From Rutpela maculata (Eukaryota; Arthropoda; Insecta; Coleoptera; Cerambycidae): a DNA stretch of 64,000 nt. Shown here piece after piece: positions 11,877 through 24,408 of this stretch. Both the position numbers and the translations under genes were made by a program. The stretch spans positions 138,992,015 to 139,056,014 of the forward strand of contig OW386289.2 of the NCBI GenBank assembly GCA_936432065.2. Reading direction: 5' to 3'. Below the pieces are notes generated by a model, which was not told the DNA's origin, did no database searches, and was given only the letters and a program-made list of their open reading frames with translations. Numbering within the stretch: position 1 is the first letter of the stretch; each line of letters begins with the position of its first letter.

Positions 11877-14800
11877 TTTGACTTGCAACCGGGACCATGA
11901 AAGAACACATCCAGGAAATCTTTTGCTGTTTCAAAAAGAATTTGCAGAATTAATCATTAAAATAGCAGGTCTTTACTACATGCACTTTAGGGGCTTCAGA
12001 CATTTTAGATATATGATGAGAATGGTATGATTTCCTGAAAATAATAACATCAACCAAAATAGAGTAGGACTCTGGATCTCTAAAGAAATAACTAATCAGT
12101 TCTTGGATATGTTATGACTGCTTTCAGCGCCAAAGTTGGTTCCATACTGGAAAATGATCAGTCGTTGTTGCTAAATTTGGTATGCAAGACAACTTATACG
12201 TTACTTGATACTTCATTCCAATAACATCCACATCATCTTTGCACTTGGCTGTCACCTAACGGTACATTTTGGAATCCGACTGATTATATTATGATACCAA
12301 CTCAATAAAAATCGCCAATAAAGAACTGTAGAACTTGTAGAACTTTACCTACCTTAGATCACCAGCTCATGTACTCCTTCTTATTGAAACTGGAAACATG
12401 TCGAAATACAAAAACGTCTGCCGATTCTCCAGCAACGTGTTCTCCCAAATCTTCCCATTTTTTAGCCATATCAGTAAAGAGTGAATATAGAACAGTTTAT
12501 GGTTCAGAGAAAACTAGATAGCAAGACATTGCACTGATATTGTTGTAGAGCCTTCCAGAATTGACCTAAGTCGAAATCAAAATAAAAATTCGACTTAGGC
12601 AAAAATTTCATTTAAGGACATCTTTAAGAGTCTGAGAGACAGAGCCACACACTAGTCCAAAAGGACCGTTATGAGTTCGATAAAACATTGGACACAACCG
12701 GGTAAAAATTCGAAGAAACACCGAATTTTTACTTAGGAAAATATATTTTGGTCCCGGATATGAGAGTGAAAGTATATGGTGCTCATGGAAAAATTAATCA
12801 CATACTTTTTTAAAAGTACGCCATAAAAGTATATTCAAAATATTTTCAACTTTAATTCCTCCGCCGAAGGCATTGACCATGGAGGTATAGACATTATATA
12901 CCCTGTTCTAAAGACAGGCCAATTTCTCGCATAAAATAAGTTTGGATTCACCCAGCGACTCGTAATTTGGTCGAGTGCATTAGGTGGTCAATACAAAGCG
13001 ATGGTAAGAAAGCCAATAGCAGGGCTTTTCAAATAATAAAGTTATAGAGAAATCTGCCTTCTGCACAAAGAACTCAAAAGTCCATTTTGCATAAAAGTAG
13101 TTCGGAGGCGAGTCGCTATCATTTTTCCTATATTGAACACCTACATAAGTGCAAGTAAGTCGTGGACTGACCGAACGTTATCAAACTTATGTAGTAAGTA
13201 AGTTCTCTTGAATGTCGTTTTAGTACGTGAAATCTCACGTTACGAGAACTTTAAAGCTAGGTAGTCTCTAGTGAAACTAATTTTTTTTTAGTAAAACATT
13301 TTTGTTATTTTCAGTCAGCCGTAATTACCATAATTACAAACATCATATAAATTTTTAAAAAGGCTTATATGTAATTCTGAGAAGGTTGCATGACTATTTT
13401 CTACCAAATCGATTGTTAGGGTACGCTCTCCCTTGTATGGTTAAAAAGTCATTTGCCTTAGTTGGGAAGGCGTGATTCTTTCACAAAATACTGTATTATT
13501 TTACACTTATTAAATAAATGGTATTCTTTGAACTAATTGCATTTTATTGATATAAGGACTTGTTGCTAGTCTTAATCTCTGGAGTTTTCGTTTGGAAGAC
13601 CTAAACAACTGAGTTAATCGGAATCTCATGATCCCTCAAGTCTGATACTCAGTGTTCTGGTCGCCTTACGGGAGCTTGATAGAAATTGTTTTATGTAATT
13701 TCTCCAGAAATCTTTAAGTGCAGAGACCATTGTTAGTAGGTAAATATACCCAAATCACGTCAAATTTCAATCCCGTCGGAGAGAAATCTTCGATAGGGAT
13801 TTTTTTATGCAAAAATTGCAATAATTCAAAGATGTAAGGGTCCTTATTGTCAGTGAATCACGTGTTGAGAGAGCGTCGTTAATGATCTGAGGAATTCGCC
13901 TGGGAGTGGAAGAACGGGGCAGAACGCGGCTGGCGTCCTTCTAAATAAAAAATGGGGTCACGTCACCTAGACGCAAGGAAGTGTGTTCTTCTGCAATATC
14001 ACCTATGAGCTGATGGGAAAGAGTTTTGGCGAAACCGTGCGCCTAAAAGGTGCATGAAAGATAGCATAGTATTGCTGCATGTACCAAGCAACACAGGGGG
14101 GCTACCCAGAATAATGCATGGACCACAAAACGGCTATCAAAATATTTCGAATAGAAAGAAAGAAAGAAGAAAGTATTCAATTGAAATTGGATCATGTCCG
14201 TTTTAATGGTAATCATCGCAGGAGTGTAAAGTACTAAGTTTTATATAAATTATGTTTTATTACAATTTTAAAGCAAAATATTTCTAAGGTTTGATCAAGC
14301 GCACAACAATACGAAGATGCACAAGATATCGAAACTATACTAAATAGTGTGTCTCTTAGATTTTAACGAATTCTAGTAGTATTCATCGAAGTAAACGTGG
14401 CAGGAGACTCGAAAATGTGCACACAAATCATTAGCTCCACAAAAGTTTTAATATCAAAGAAGCTATTAATCTTCTACTAGCAATGAACTCTTGTGTGGTC
14501 AATTTGTACTTCCAGATGCTGCTTTGTTGGACAGATAATGAAACCTCTTCAGTAATATGGACGATATCTATAACAATGCTTCTATATTTCATCTCTAATA
14601 TATCAGTCACTTTCAATAATAGTTGTCAAAAATATAGTCGACTTTTCCACGGTTCTTCATGAGGCCATCATCATTGCAGGCTTTGTAGCCGGAAGATGTG
14701 TCGAGTGGTGGATGTCCACTCAAGTCAAAAATACTTATTAAGACACTTACTAAGCACTAATGGCAAAAAATCTCCACACTCAAATTTTCCTACACGATTA

Positions 14801-14930
14801 GAGTCAGTTACTGACTATTTCTGTGGGCATGCTTTTTGTGGCTATTCGAATAAAATATCGAACGAATTCATAGTCAGCAATGTCCACTCATTAGAACTAG
14901 ATTAGATTAGAAAGGAGGAGCTGGGTGATT
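11877..14930. other. 3-kb region without recognised intact gene
   Basis: Mostly unassigned. There is a 10-bp inverted repeat CCTAAGTCGA / TCGACTTAGG around 12564-12598. At about 13890-13975 a plus-strand frame reads NAAGVLLNKKWGHVT, which resembles the GVGILLNKKW block of RTE-type AP endonucleases; it is too short to call. No other coding signal was recognised. Confidence 0.35.
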
Positions 14931-14939
14931 GGCCTTGAC

Positions 14940-15765
14940 CATCGCGACCGTCTGTGGATCCATTGTCATGCTCCTGCTCTAGTTTTCCTTAAATATCTTT
15001 ATCCGACTTTTTCCTTTGTATCAGTGTCCATAATATTGATAGTAGTCCCTTAATATAACTATCAGCTTTTGGCTTTTTCTCGTCAAGTAGTTTGAGTCTC
15101 AGTCTAGCTAAACGTTCACAGTGGCATAGCACATTGATTGAGGTTTCCTCTTCTTCTTAACAAAATTTGTATGTCGCGTATCCTGCCAGATCCATTAGAT
15201 TCATATGTTTAATAAGCCGTTAGTGTCCAGTTAGAAGACCCACTATTATCCTAATGGCTTTTTTATTTTGGTAAAGTAGGTTTTCCCTTTTGGTTGATCG
15301 TTCTTTGATGAACTCTTTAGCATGTCTCTGTTGCTGCAAACTCTGCCACTATTCCAGAGATTTACTTTGTATTCGTGTATTACTTAATGCTCGTATGCAT
15401 AGTTTAGCCACATCGTAAAAGAATTTTAGTCCTACTAAAGCCATAGATGCTTCATCCCTGGTCAGTCAATCACCCTTTTTATTTCCCCTGTGTCTCTTGT
15501 GTCCCAGTACCCGCGCCACGATTACCTCTACTCTGACTTCCTGGATACTTCTGGGTATTTCCCATACTAGTCCCAAATTGACCTGCATGGGATTGATTAT
15601 CTTTAGCATTGCTTGCCTATCGGAAAAAATGGAAATCGATTGGTTGACAGTTCCCTACCTTATCATTTCCTCTGCATACCACTGAAATATGGGCACTTCA
15701 GCCTAAAATACTGTAGTGTATTTTTCTAGATTTATCGAGATTTTTGTTTTTGACTTTATTAGAAC
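14940..15765 (-). pseudogene. RNase H and C-terminal zinc-finger remnant of an I-type LINE
   Basis: On the minus strand 15640-15450 decodes, with stops, as RNase H-like sequence: IFSDRQAMLKII (the IYSDSQAALKAL block) followed by VARVLGHKRHRGN (the WVPGHKGxxGN block). Further down, about 15270-15110 decodes as LLTGHxRLIKHMNLM and then a YKFC...EEEETS...LCHC block, the C-terminal zinc-finger-like tail of RNase H-bearing LINEs of the I/R1 type. Stops and frame changes show it is dead. The same family recurs at 34250-34730. Confidence 0.7.
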
Positions 15766-16540
15766 TAATTTTAAATTAATGATGTGAAATTTTGTTAAAG
15801 AAATGATGTAATATTGGAAAAGTAGTAGTTGTATTACTAATAAGAAATTTTAATTTGCCATTGTCGCATTACACCAAAAATGAAAAGAACTTATAATTAG
15901 GCCTCCCTTAACAAAAGAAAATATTGACACGTTACTTCTCCCATTTATCCAGTAAATTTTCTTTTCTCGAACAAAAGTAGACTTCTTTATAATTAACACA
16001 GCGTGCAGGTCCTTACGATTTCAGCAATAAGCCGTTAATGTAGGAACACAATTAAACAGCTCTCAGTCTTTTATTTGCTAGTCAATGCGACACGGCCTCC
16101 GCGGCCTTTATTATACAGCCCTACAGCCCTTCAAATGACAATGCACATTCCGCGGTAGTCGAAAAGGGTTGGAATTATATTAATTAGATGTTGGACTACG
16201 ACTTTATTAGACGATTCTACTTATAATTGTGAAGAATGCCACAAGACTTTGATATTCTCGGTTTTATTGCTTTTTGAGGATTTTTGGGTATTAACTTCCG
16301 CACTGCGTATCAGCGTAATTTTTGGGGTGTTAATAGTAAACTTAAATTCCGCCTTAATAATAATGTAAAATAATAACCTCTGTAGAATTTATAACTGTAA
16401 ATGATGCCATGCACGCTTGCAACATGTTTGAAAATTAGATGTGTTTGGCAACTGGAGTTTTGAAGTATATTTATATTATGAAATTTACTATCTTCGACAA
16501 TCCCAACCAGCAAATTTGTTTTATAATTTTTTATACGATT
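15766..16540. other. Spacer, no recognised gene
   Basis: AT-rich apart from a GC-rich patch at about 16085-16160 containing CCTCCGCGGCC. Two overlapping short open stretches on opposite strands near 16310-16670 have no recognised similarity. Confidence 0.4.
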
Positions 16541-16549
16541 ATTTTGTTT

Positions 16550-19500
16550 TATTGTTATTTTAGTAATGTTTCTAAAATGCTAATTGATTATATTAGAGTT
16601 GCAGAAAACACTATTTGGCTGTTTGCAACTGAACTGTTTTATAAATTTATCATTAAAACGTTTTTATAGCAAAACTATAAAATATCTTATAAAGCAGATA
16701 AGAGCAGTTATTTTAGAAAAGTTTCAGTGACGAAGCTATAAAACATTTCAGCTTATAAAACTAAACAATTTTATAGAGCCGTTTTAGTAACGTTCGGCAG
16801 TATTTTCAGCACCGTTATAAATATATATTAAAACTATTTTATAGTTGTTTCCTATTTTCTCATAAAACAATTACATTAAAGCACTATTTGGGACAGTTTT
16901 GCTATTGAAAGTAAATTGTTGTTTCAGAGTCTGCTGCATAATTATTATATAGGGTTGCACTACTGCAATATGGTAACGGCAATAAAGTAGTTACAAAATA
17001 AAATTGTTTACGTGAACATAAAAATGCTGCTGCTAACTATGCAATAAAATATATTTGAAACAGTTGATTTCCTGTGTCAGCTGTGTGTTTATATTTCATC
17101 AAAACTTTTGCCTAACACTGAGCAGACTGGTGTAGATCGTGCGTATTTTAGTTTGTTTGTATTAATTTGTGCTCCTTTTTAAACTTATGAAAATACTGGA
17201 GGACCAAGTGACGGCTACTGGTGAAGTAGGGGGAGACACTACTGATAATGCATCCACCAGAAAATCAGACATCTTACACATTAAGTCCTTTAGTACTAGA
17301 TGTATCTAATAAACTCACAGTAAGTTGTCCTTGATGGTATGGCAGGTATGGTATGAAAAAAACCTACTGTTAAAACCTATAGTGATGTTGCAAATGAGTT
17401 TAACAAAAAACTGGAATATACATTATCACGTTATGATGAAACCCACTTAGTCTTCGACACATACAGAGAAAATTCACTAAAATCTTCTATGCGTAAGAAA
17501 AGAACCGGCAACACACAACCAGTCCACTACAAGATCAGTGATGCAACGTACATTGGGAACACATCTATGAAGTCATTGTTCTCTCATGTAAAGATGAGTT
17601 AACAGCTTACTTGTCCGAGAAAGCAATACAATAGGCAGCTGGAAGAAACAAGTGTTTATTTGTATCTCGGAGGGAAACAGCAAAATGTTCAATGGAGATT
17701 AAAACAGATGGATTGAAAAGCAATCATGAGGAGGCAGATACAAAAATAATTTTGCATTCCATGTTCGCCTGTCGTCTCGGTGCTACACAGCTTCATATTT
17801 ACTCACCTGATACAGATGTCTTCATAGTTACTTTATGGTGGTATAAGTTCCTTCCACTAAACACTATGTTTGTAACTGGAGTTGGCCAAAATCAAAGAAT
17901 GATCAATTTCAGCAAAGTAACCGATAACCTGGGCGCAAAGAAAACTTCAGCATTATTAGGTTTGCATGCATTATCCGGAAGTGACATCACAGGGACTTTG
18001 GCAAAGAAAGCGAAAACCTCCTTTTGGAAAGTCTTCAGTAAAGCAGATGATGACATTCTCGAAGCTGTAAGCAAACTTGGAAGCTTGGAAGATTTTCTTG
18101 ATACAGATTAATAGAAAAGTTCATATGTCAAGTCTTTGTTCCTGGCACAAATATATCAGACATTGGAGAACTGAGGTGGTAGATGTTCACAAAGAAATAA
18201 ACTCAAGGAGCGAACTTGCCACCGACAAGAGCATCACTGATACCATATGTTGATAGAGTTCGTTATCAAACCATAGAATGGTGCCGTGCTGACCAGCCCT
18301 AATCTGCCTTCGTCATTAAACTTCGGCTGGGAACTAAAAAACGACCATTACTCCTGTTATGTGTATACTACCATGTGCTCTAGAGACAGTTCTTCAACTT
18401 ATTTGGTGCTCTTGTGTTAGAGAAAATGTGCTCCACCACGTAAATGTCTTTCCCACGATCTGAAGTGCACAAAACTATGTGTGTGTGGAGGAGACGAAGA
18501 TATGTGTGACAACTGTGATGAGCATACAAGGCATGAAGATTCATCGGATGACTTAGATGGTGATGATACATTGTTTTCAAGAGAATAATAATATAGTATC
18601 ATTAAATATTGTTTTCTGTCAATACATAATTTATTTTAAAAATCAATTTTATAATACGACTACTACGCCCTACTACAAATTGTATGTATTAATAGTAGTT
18701 ATTATTAAAATTTTTGTGAGTAAATAGCAGCAGAATCATTATTTTTCTTCCCTTAATAAATAACCGATGGCTAAATTATGTTTTAAACCGATAGTGATAT
18801 GTATAATCATAACTCTTAATTGGTAAAAGATACGAAAAAATTGATAACTAAATTTGTCTTTGACCCATGTAGAACAGAAAATGTTTGCAGATTTTGCATA
18901 TGAGCACTCTGGAAGTAGTTATTCTTGATGTAAAGAATAAATGTCTCGCATGGCGGCCATAAAAACCAAACAGCGCAATTCTAAGGTAAACACCCGGTAC
19001 TACACCATTATCTAGCATATAAAGAGATTCCACATAGTCGCACCTTCCCTTCACAAAACGTCCTACGGAGTAGGTAAAAGCGCATTGTGCTCCTCAACTA
19101 TGCGAGGCACTTAAAATTCATCAAAAACACATGTCATATTTCACAGTAAAATTCCTTCGCATCAAAAATTGCAAGCTGTATAGGTTAACACGTCTCTAAA
19201 ATAATTATTAAGTAATTTCTTATTCATTATCCAGTAAAATCACTGAAAGTTTGGTATTATAGAGATCAGCATATTATATATTTGTAAGTATATGAATGCG
19301 ACTTTTTGAATACATTTAAGAAATTGGTTTATTTTATTGGTGTTTTATAGCAATAATAACTGTGAAGTATGTGCTTTATAACGCAATTAAATGAAGCCTC
19401 AATAAAACAGTTTTATAGCAGCGGTACCAAATTTTCTTAAAGCCTGTGGAATTGTTTATACAATTATTTTGTAATGGTTACAAAACTTCTACAAAATATC

Positions 19501-19670
19501 AACAATGACTAAAATATTTTATAAAATGGTGCCAATTTTACATTTATAACTGTCGTAATAACGTTTTTAAAGTGTTTCTGAGACTAATGTCGTTTTATAA
19601 AATTTGTGTCTGAAACAGTTTTGCAGTTCTTATAAAATACCAAATTGCTAGTTAACGTAATAATATGAGA
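16550..19670 (+). mobile_element. Probable DNA transposon with TTTTATA subterminal repeats
   Basis: The broken gene at 17390-18590 is flanked on both sides by clusters of TTTTATA and TATAAAA motifs (about 16640-16870 and 19340-19640) that are absent from the middle. Left and right clusters share inverted similarity around CTGTTTTATAAATTT. This pattern, subterminal repeats around a central gene, suggests a DNA element of about 3 kb. The exact ends and target duplication are not resolved, so the boundaries are approximate and the superfamily is open. Confidence 0.45.
17390..18590 (+). pseudogene. Broken multicopy-type gene with acidic nuclease-like motifs and Cys-rich tail
   Basis: The longest intact piece (17692-18111, 139 codons) contains SNHEEADTKIILH, SPDTDVFIV and GLHALSGSDITG. 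Upstream, the same gene continues in other frames with RYDETHLVFDTYRENSLKSS and an RKKRTG stretch. Downstream come LPPTRASLIPYVDRVRYQ and then a Cys-rich tail, CLSHDLKCTKLCVCGG...CDNC. This order matches a large uncharacterised protein family that I recall as recurrent in metazoan genomes; I do not know its name. EAD and SPDTDV are spaced like the acidic metal-binding residues of PIN/XPG-type nucleases, which is inference. At least two frameshifts and three stops make it non-functional. Confidence 0.6.
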
Positions 19671-19689
19671 AAACTCAATGAACTAAAAA

Positions 19690-20049
19690 CAAAAAACCAG
19701 TAGAAGTTGCAGTCGGACGTGACTAACTGAAAAAACCGATTTGATTTACATTTCGCACCAACTCGTCACAATTCACTTAAGAGGTGCCACTGAGATTAAG
19801 TAGATAGTCAATACATTTTTATTGTTGAAATAGGTACTCGAAGTCTGACTGCATTGCTTGACTCATTCACTTCATCTTCTTAATTACAGACAATTTATAC
19901 TTTTTAAAGTGAAATTTATATATACCTAATCTACGTAAAAATTGCTCAAACCTGAGAAACACAATGTATGGTAAAAATCTTGACGGATCAAGTATGTTGC
20001 CGTGCCAATCAGATATGATGCAAAAATTTTTAAGGGCGAACTACATTAC
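19690..20049. other. Spacer upstream of the LINE
   Basis: AT-rich sequence with no gene recognised. CTACATTAC at 20041-20049 may be the left copy of the LINE target duplication (compare TACATTAC after the LINE tail at 24244-24251). Confidence 0.35.
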
Positions 20050-20357
20050 TACATACATTGTGTGGTGTGCTATATGTATCAGCTGTAGCTGTAAACACTG
20101 TAGCATTATTACTGCAATTACAAGAAACCTATCTCAAATTAAATACATCAAACTACTCAACAGCCAGACACTTATGTAAGTGAATCATAATATCCATAAT
20201 TCAAATCCAATAAATAAATATTGTATGAGAAAAATAACAAATCTTACAATACCACAACATTGTTATCAGTGAGCTGATAAGGTGTTCATGTAAAAAGTAT
20301 CTAAAGGATTCCATACACTCCACAGCTAAACGTCCAACATTCATAACAAATAATAAA

Positions 20358-21161
20358 ATGGTGACTACTCGAAAAACCGGTAACCCTGAGGAAAATATGA
20401 TAATAAGTTTTCTGGAAAGTAAAGCATTTTCCGATATAATAGACAAACATTTGACTAAACACACAAATGAGCTGTTAAGTAAGATAAACACTCTAGAAGT
20501 CGAAGTTAAAAATCTTAGAGAGTCCAATATTGATTTAGTAAGATTACTAACAAATTATGAAAAATCAAATAAATTTGTAAATACGGAGGCAGAGATATTA
20601 TTTAATAATTCAACGGACTCCATAAAATCTAATGACACTATAATTGAACAGAATACACAAAACAAAATCAATTTTACATCAGCAGATAATGCCAAAGATG
20701 ACAATGAATTTACTTTAGTGTATAAGAATAGGCAGCAAAGGCGTTATGCGGAACAAAAAAATGAAAACAAAAACAAAGTCAATGAAAAGAAAATTATAAT
20801 TGGTTCGTCGACAGAACATAATGAGAAAATTTCATTTGGAGGCAGAGAAAAGAAAATCTGGCTCCATGTCAGTCGTTGTGAACCAGACGTAGAAGCTGAA
20901 CATATAAAATGTTATCTCGAAGAAAAATGTCCTGGAAAATACTTTGTAGTGGAGCCCCTACAGAAACGTGGATATCCTTCTTACTCATTTAAAATTGGAG
21001 CGTCGCCGGACCTAGAATCCACGCTTTACTCAGCTTCGTTTTGGCCAAAGAACATACTAATTAAAAAATTTGAATTTTTTCGTCCACAGACAAGTAGAAG
21101 AGGATACAACGACAGAAAACCTTATGGGAACAGAAGATATTCCTCCAAGGGACATTTTTAA
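20358..21161 (+). CDS. LINE ORF1 protein (nucleic-acid binding, coiled coil)
   Basis: 267 codons, intact. Residues about 25-70 (IIDKHLTKHTNELLSKINTL and following) are heptad-rich and probably form a coiled coil for oligomerisation. The middle is charged and rich in Asn and Lys. Residues about 165-245 contain KKIWLHVSRCEPDVEAEHIK and YSFKIGASPDLESTLY...FWPKNILIKKF, a block I associate with ORF1 proteins of insect CR1/Jockey-group elements and likely an RRM-like fold. The C-terminus is basic (RRGYNDRKPYGNRRYSSKG). ORF1 proteins coat the LINE RNA in the cytoplasm. The start chosen is the first ATG, preceded by an A-rich leader. It overlaps ORF2 by 92 nt in another frame. No CCHC knuckles were seen. 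Confidence 0.8.
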   Translation: MVTTRKTGNPEENMIISFLESKAFSDIIDKHLTKHTNELLSKINTLEVEVKNLRESNIDLVRLLTNYEKSNKFVNTEAEILFNNSTDSIKSNDTIIEQNTQNKINFTSADNAKDDNEFTLVYKNRQQRRYAEQKNENKNKVNEKKIIIGSSTEHNEKISFGGREKKIWLHVSRCEPDVEAEHIKCYLEEKCPGKYFVVEPLQKRGYPSYSFKIGASPDLESTLYSASFWPKNILIKKFEFFRPQTSRRGYNDRKPYGNRRYSSKGHF

Positions 21162-23997
21162 AATAACACTTCTCCATCAAAATGTGCAATCTTTAGGAAA
21201 CTCCGTTAACCAAATTGAGGTTTTACTACATGAAACAAGGAGACCACTTTTTTTATGCTTGACAGAACACTGGCAGTGTAGTGAACAGTTGAGTGTCCTA
21301 CAACTAGACGGTTATGTGCTTGCTTCAAGTTATTGCAGGGAAGCTGGAGAACATGGAGGAGCTGCCGTATACGTCCGCAGAGATACAGTGGCAAGCAAAC
21401 CCAGAGACGACATTAACAAACTATCAGTGAGTAGAAAATTTGAATGTGCGGCTACAGAAGTTCACATAAACAACATAAATATTATAATTATAAGCATTTA
21501 TCGAACTCCAGGATATGACTCCACAATATTTCTCAATCAAATGAGTGTAATGTTAGATCTAATATCAAAAGAAAATAAAATAATAATAATGGCAGGAGAT
21601 TTTAATATTCACTTTGAAAGGGACTGTAAACAGACAAACGAATTTCTTGACCTATTGTGGTCATTTAATCTTCAACCTTCAATAAGTGATTACACTAGAA
21701 CAACTCAGTTAACGAAAAGCTGTGTTGACAATATTTTATTTGATACTTCTTTGTTTAATTATTCTGCACAAATAATACATTCAGGTGTTTCTGATCATAC
21801 AGCTCAGTTTCTGTGTTTAGATGTTCATATTATTAAACAACGCCATCCCACATACCGCAGAATATACAGCGAAAATAATATTGCAACATTTCTTAATGAT
21901 CTTTCAAATGTCTCTTGACAATTCGTATCTGAGAGCTTAGATGTAAATGACACGTGGAATAAGTTTGAAAAAATTATAACAAATTGTTTCAACTTTAATT
22001 TTCCTCTCAAAAAGGAGACTATCAAAGAAAACAAATTGCCTTGGTTTACACCAGAAATTAAATATCTCAAAGAAAAAGTCTCAACGCTGCAAATATTATC
22101 AAATAGAAATGATCACTTCAAACAGTTATATAAAGAATACAACAGAGCATATGTCAAATTGTTAAAAGAAACAAAACAAAACTACTTCGTAGAAAAAATG
22201 AATAACACCGACAACAAGTCTAAAACAATTTGGAATATAGTCAATAATCTAACGAATAGAACAAAAAGTAATTTAAAGACATTACCGGTTAATGTGAATA
22301 TAGAAAATATGGCGGACGATTTTAATAATCATTTTATTAACGCAGCCCCTAAACTTATATTGAACAATCAATTCTATAATAATGAGTCATATGTATGTAA
22401 ATTCCAGAAAAATCCGAATTCCTTCTACTTTAATCCTACAAATGAGGATGAAATTATCAGCTTATCTAGTCAACTCAAAAATAAATATAGTGCAGGAAAT
22501 GACGGAATACCAACAACAATATTAAAAAAATGTATTAAAGTAATCGCTGGTCCTTTAGCTCAAATCATAAATATGTCGATGCTAACAGGAATTGTACCTG
22601 AAAATTTAAAATTAGCACTCATTCTGCCACTTTATAAGAAAGGGGACATAAATAACTACGACAACTATAGGCCCATAAATATTCTCTCATCTTTTTCGAA
22701 GCTCCTTGAATTAGTTATAAACAATAGATTAATAAACTTTTTCTACAAACACTCGCTTCTTAATAAATCACAACATGGATTTTTAAAAAACAAATCAACA
22801 GAGACAGCCCTAATTGAATTGACGGAATCGATAGCGGCAACACTTGAGGCAAAGAACCAGGCCTGCGGAGTGTTTCTGGACCTTTCCAAGGCATTTGACA
22901 CCTTAAACCACGAGATTCTTCTACAAAAATTGGAGACTTACGGGGTGAGAGGTGTTGCCTTGGATTGGTTCAGATCATATCTCTGTAATCGCCAACAAAA
23001 AGTTCTCATTGAAGAAAATGATGCCAAATATTTTTCAACATGTTTAAATGTCAATACAGGTATCCCCCAAGGAAGTATACTAGGTCCAATATTGTTCGTT
23101 ATTTATATCAACGACATATCTTCCGCCATTCCAGAGACAAACTCACTAGTAAATTATGCAGATGACTGTTCAATTCTCATCCCCATTAATAAGAGTGACA
23201 GTGTGAATGATAAATGTTTAGAAGTTATAAGACATATTCATCTATACCTCATTGAAAATCAATTAGTGCTCAATTTTGAAAAATCTATGTGCATACTGTT
23301 TAATGCATCCACACTGTCTTTCCCTAAAGTGAATCCAATTGTAATAAATAATAAAGAAATTCATTTTGCTGAGAGCACTAAATTATTGGGACTATATCTA
23401 GACGGAAATCTAAAGTACAATATGCACATTCAATCCTTATGCACAATTCTAAGCAAATCATGCTATGCCATAAGAGTTTTAGCTAAATCTCTTAACTATA
23501 TTGCCCTTAAAACAGCTTATTATGGTTTAGTATACTCACGCATTAAATATGCTATCTTATTATGGGGCGGCAGTTCGGGTTTGTCGAAAGTTTTTATATG
23601 GCAAAAGAAAATTTTAAGGGTTATATTTAATTTAAAATCTACTGATAGCTGTAGAAATTTATTCAAAACAAATGGGTATCTTACAGTGGCTGGGCTGTAT
23701 ATTTTTGAATGTATTATTTATCTTAGAAAAAACCAAAATCAATTCATAGACAATAAATTTGGACATAACTTTAACACAAGATATAGAGACAATATTTTCA
23801 GATTTACAAAACATAGACTAACACTTACCGAAAAAAGTTTACACTATTCAGCAATAAAGTTTTATAATAACTTACCATTAGACATAAAAGAAATTGAAAC
23901 ATTTAGCCAATTTAAAAATAAATTATTTAACTATATCTGTGTCATAGAGCCCTATACAATAGGTGAATATTTGAATTATTCATTAAGCAACAATTGA
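21070..23997 (+). pseudogene. LINE ORF2: AP endonuclease plus reverse transcriptase, one in-frame TGA
   Basis: A single 975-codon frame interrupted only by TGA at 21916-21918; both sides are in the same frame. The endonuclease part (residues about 30-270) keeps the expected catalytic blocks: HQNVQSL, LTEHW, ISIYRTPG, AGDFNIHF, CVDNILF and GVSDHT. The RT part shows YRPINILSSFSKLLE, QHGFLKNKST, motif A LDLSKAFDTLNHE, motif B GIPQGSILGP and motif C NYADD, then a thumb region with TKLLGLYLDG. It ends at a TGA. The stop falls in the linker after the endonuclease and is compatible with a CGA to TGA change. Which ATG starts ORF2 is uncertain; 21070 is the first in frame and lies inside ORF1. Confidence 0.9.
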
Positions 23998-24223
23998 GAT
24001 TTCTTGTATCAATAATTTTAAAGTGTTTAAATTTTAAATTTGTATGTCATAAATTTTACTATTTTACTGTTTGTGAAAATATACAAATATTTTTATTACT
24101 GGCAGGTATTTCATGTATTTTTTTTTAAGCTTGTAATTTGACGATACCATGTATAATCTGTATGTGTGTGTACGTATATGTGCGTATGTATATATGACAT
24201 CTATACTTTGGTAAATAAAGAAC

Positions 24224-24245
24224 TATTCTATTCTATTCTATTCTA
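24224..24245 (+). repeat. TTCTA microsatellite tail of the LINE
   Basis: About four ATTCT units start five bases after the AATAAA signal (24214-24219). Pentameric tails instead of poly(A) are typical of several Jockey/CR1-group lineages. Confidence 0.85.
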
Positions 24246-24408
24246 CATTACAAACATTTGGCACAATGCCCATCATAAAGTCACACAATCGATCACAGGT
24301 GGAGATTGATCGGTAACAAATATGAATCTGATTGGTTCAAAGGTGACCATTTACCACAATTGATCAACGATGTCATTATTCAACCTCCGCAGAAAAAATC
24401 AGGTATAC

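Larger units (their letters stand above)
20050..24245 (+). mobile_element. Near-complete Jockey/CR1-group LINE
   Basis: A two-ORF non-LTR retrotransposon: about 300 bp of 5' UTR, ORF1 (20358-21161), ORF2 (21070-23997), about 220 bp of 3' UTR, AATAAA at 24214-24219, and a tail of TTCTA repeats (24224-24245) in place of poly(A). Retrotransposition by such elements uses the ORF2 endonuclease to nick the target and its RT to copy the RNA. The 5' boundary is tentative, based on TACATTAC found at 20042 and again after the tail. It is by far the best-preserved LINE here, with one disabling stop. Confidence 0.85.

Noticed and set aside
13890..13975. RTE-type endonuclease fragment
   Set aside because: Only about 15 residues (NAAGVLLNKKWGHVT) look right; too little to annotate separately.
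17892..18580. Minus-strand frames opposite the 17.7-kb gene
   Set aside because: They are mirror frames of the recognisable plus-strand sequence, with no similarity of their own.
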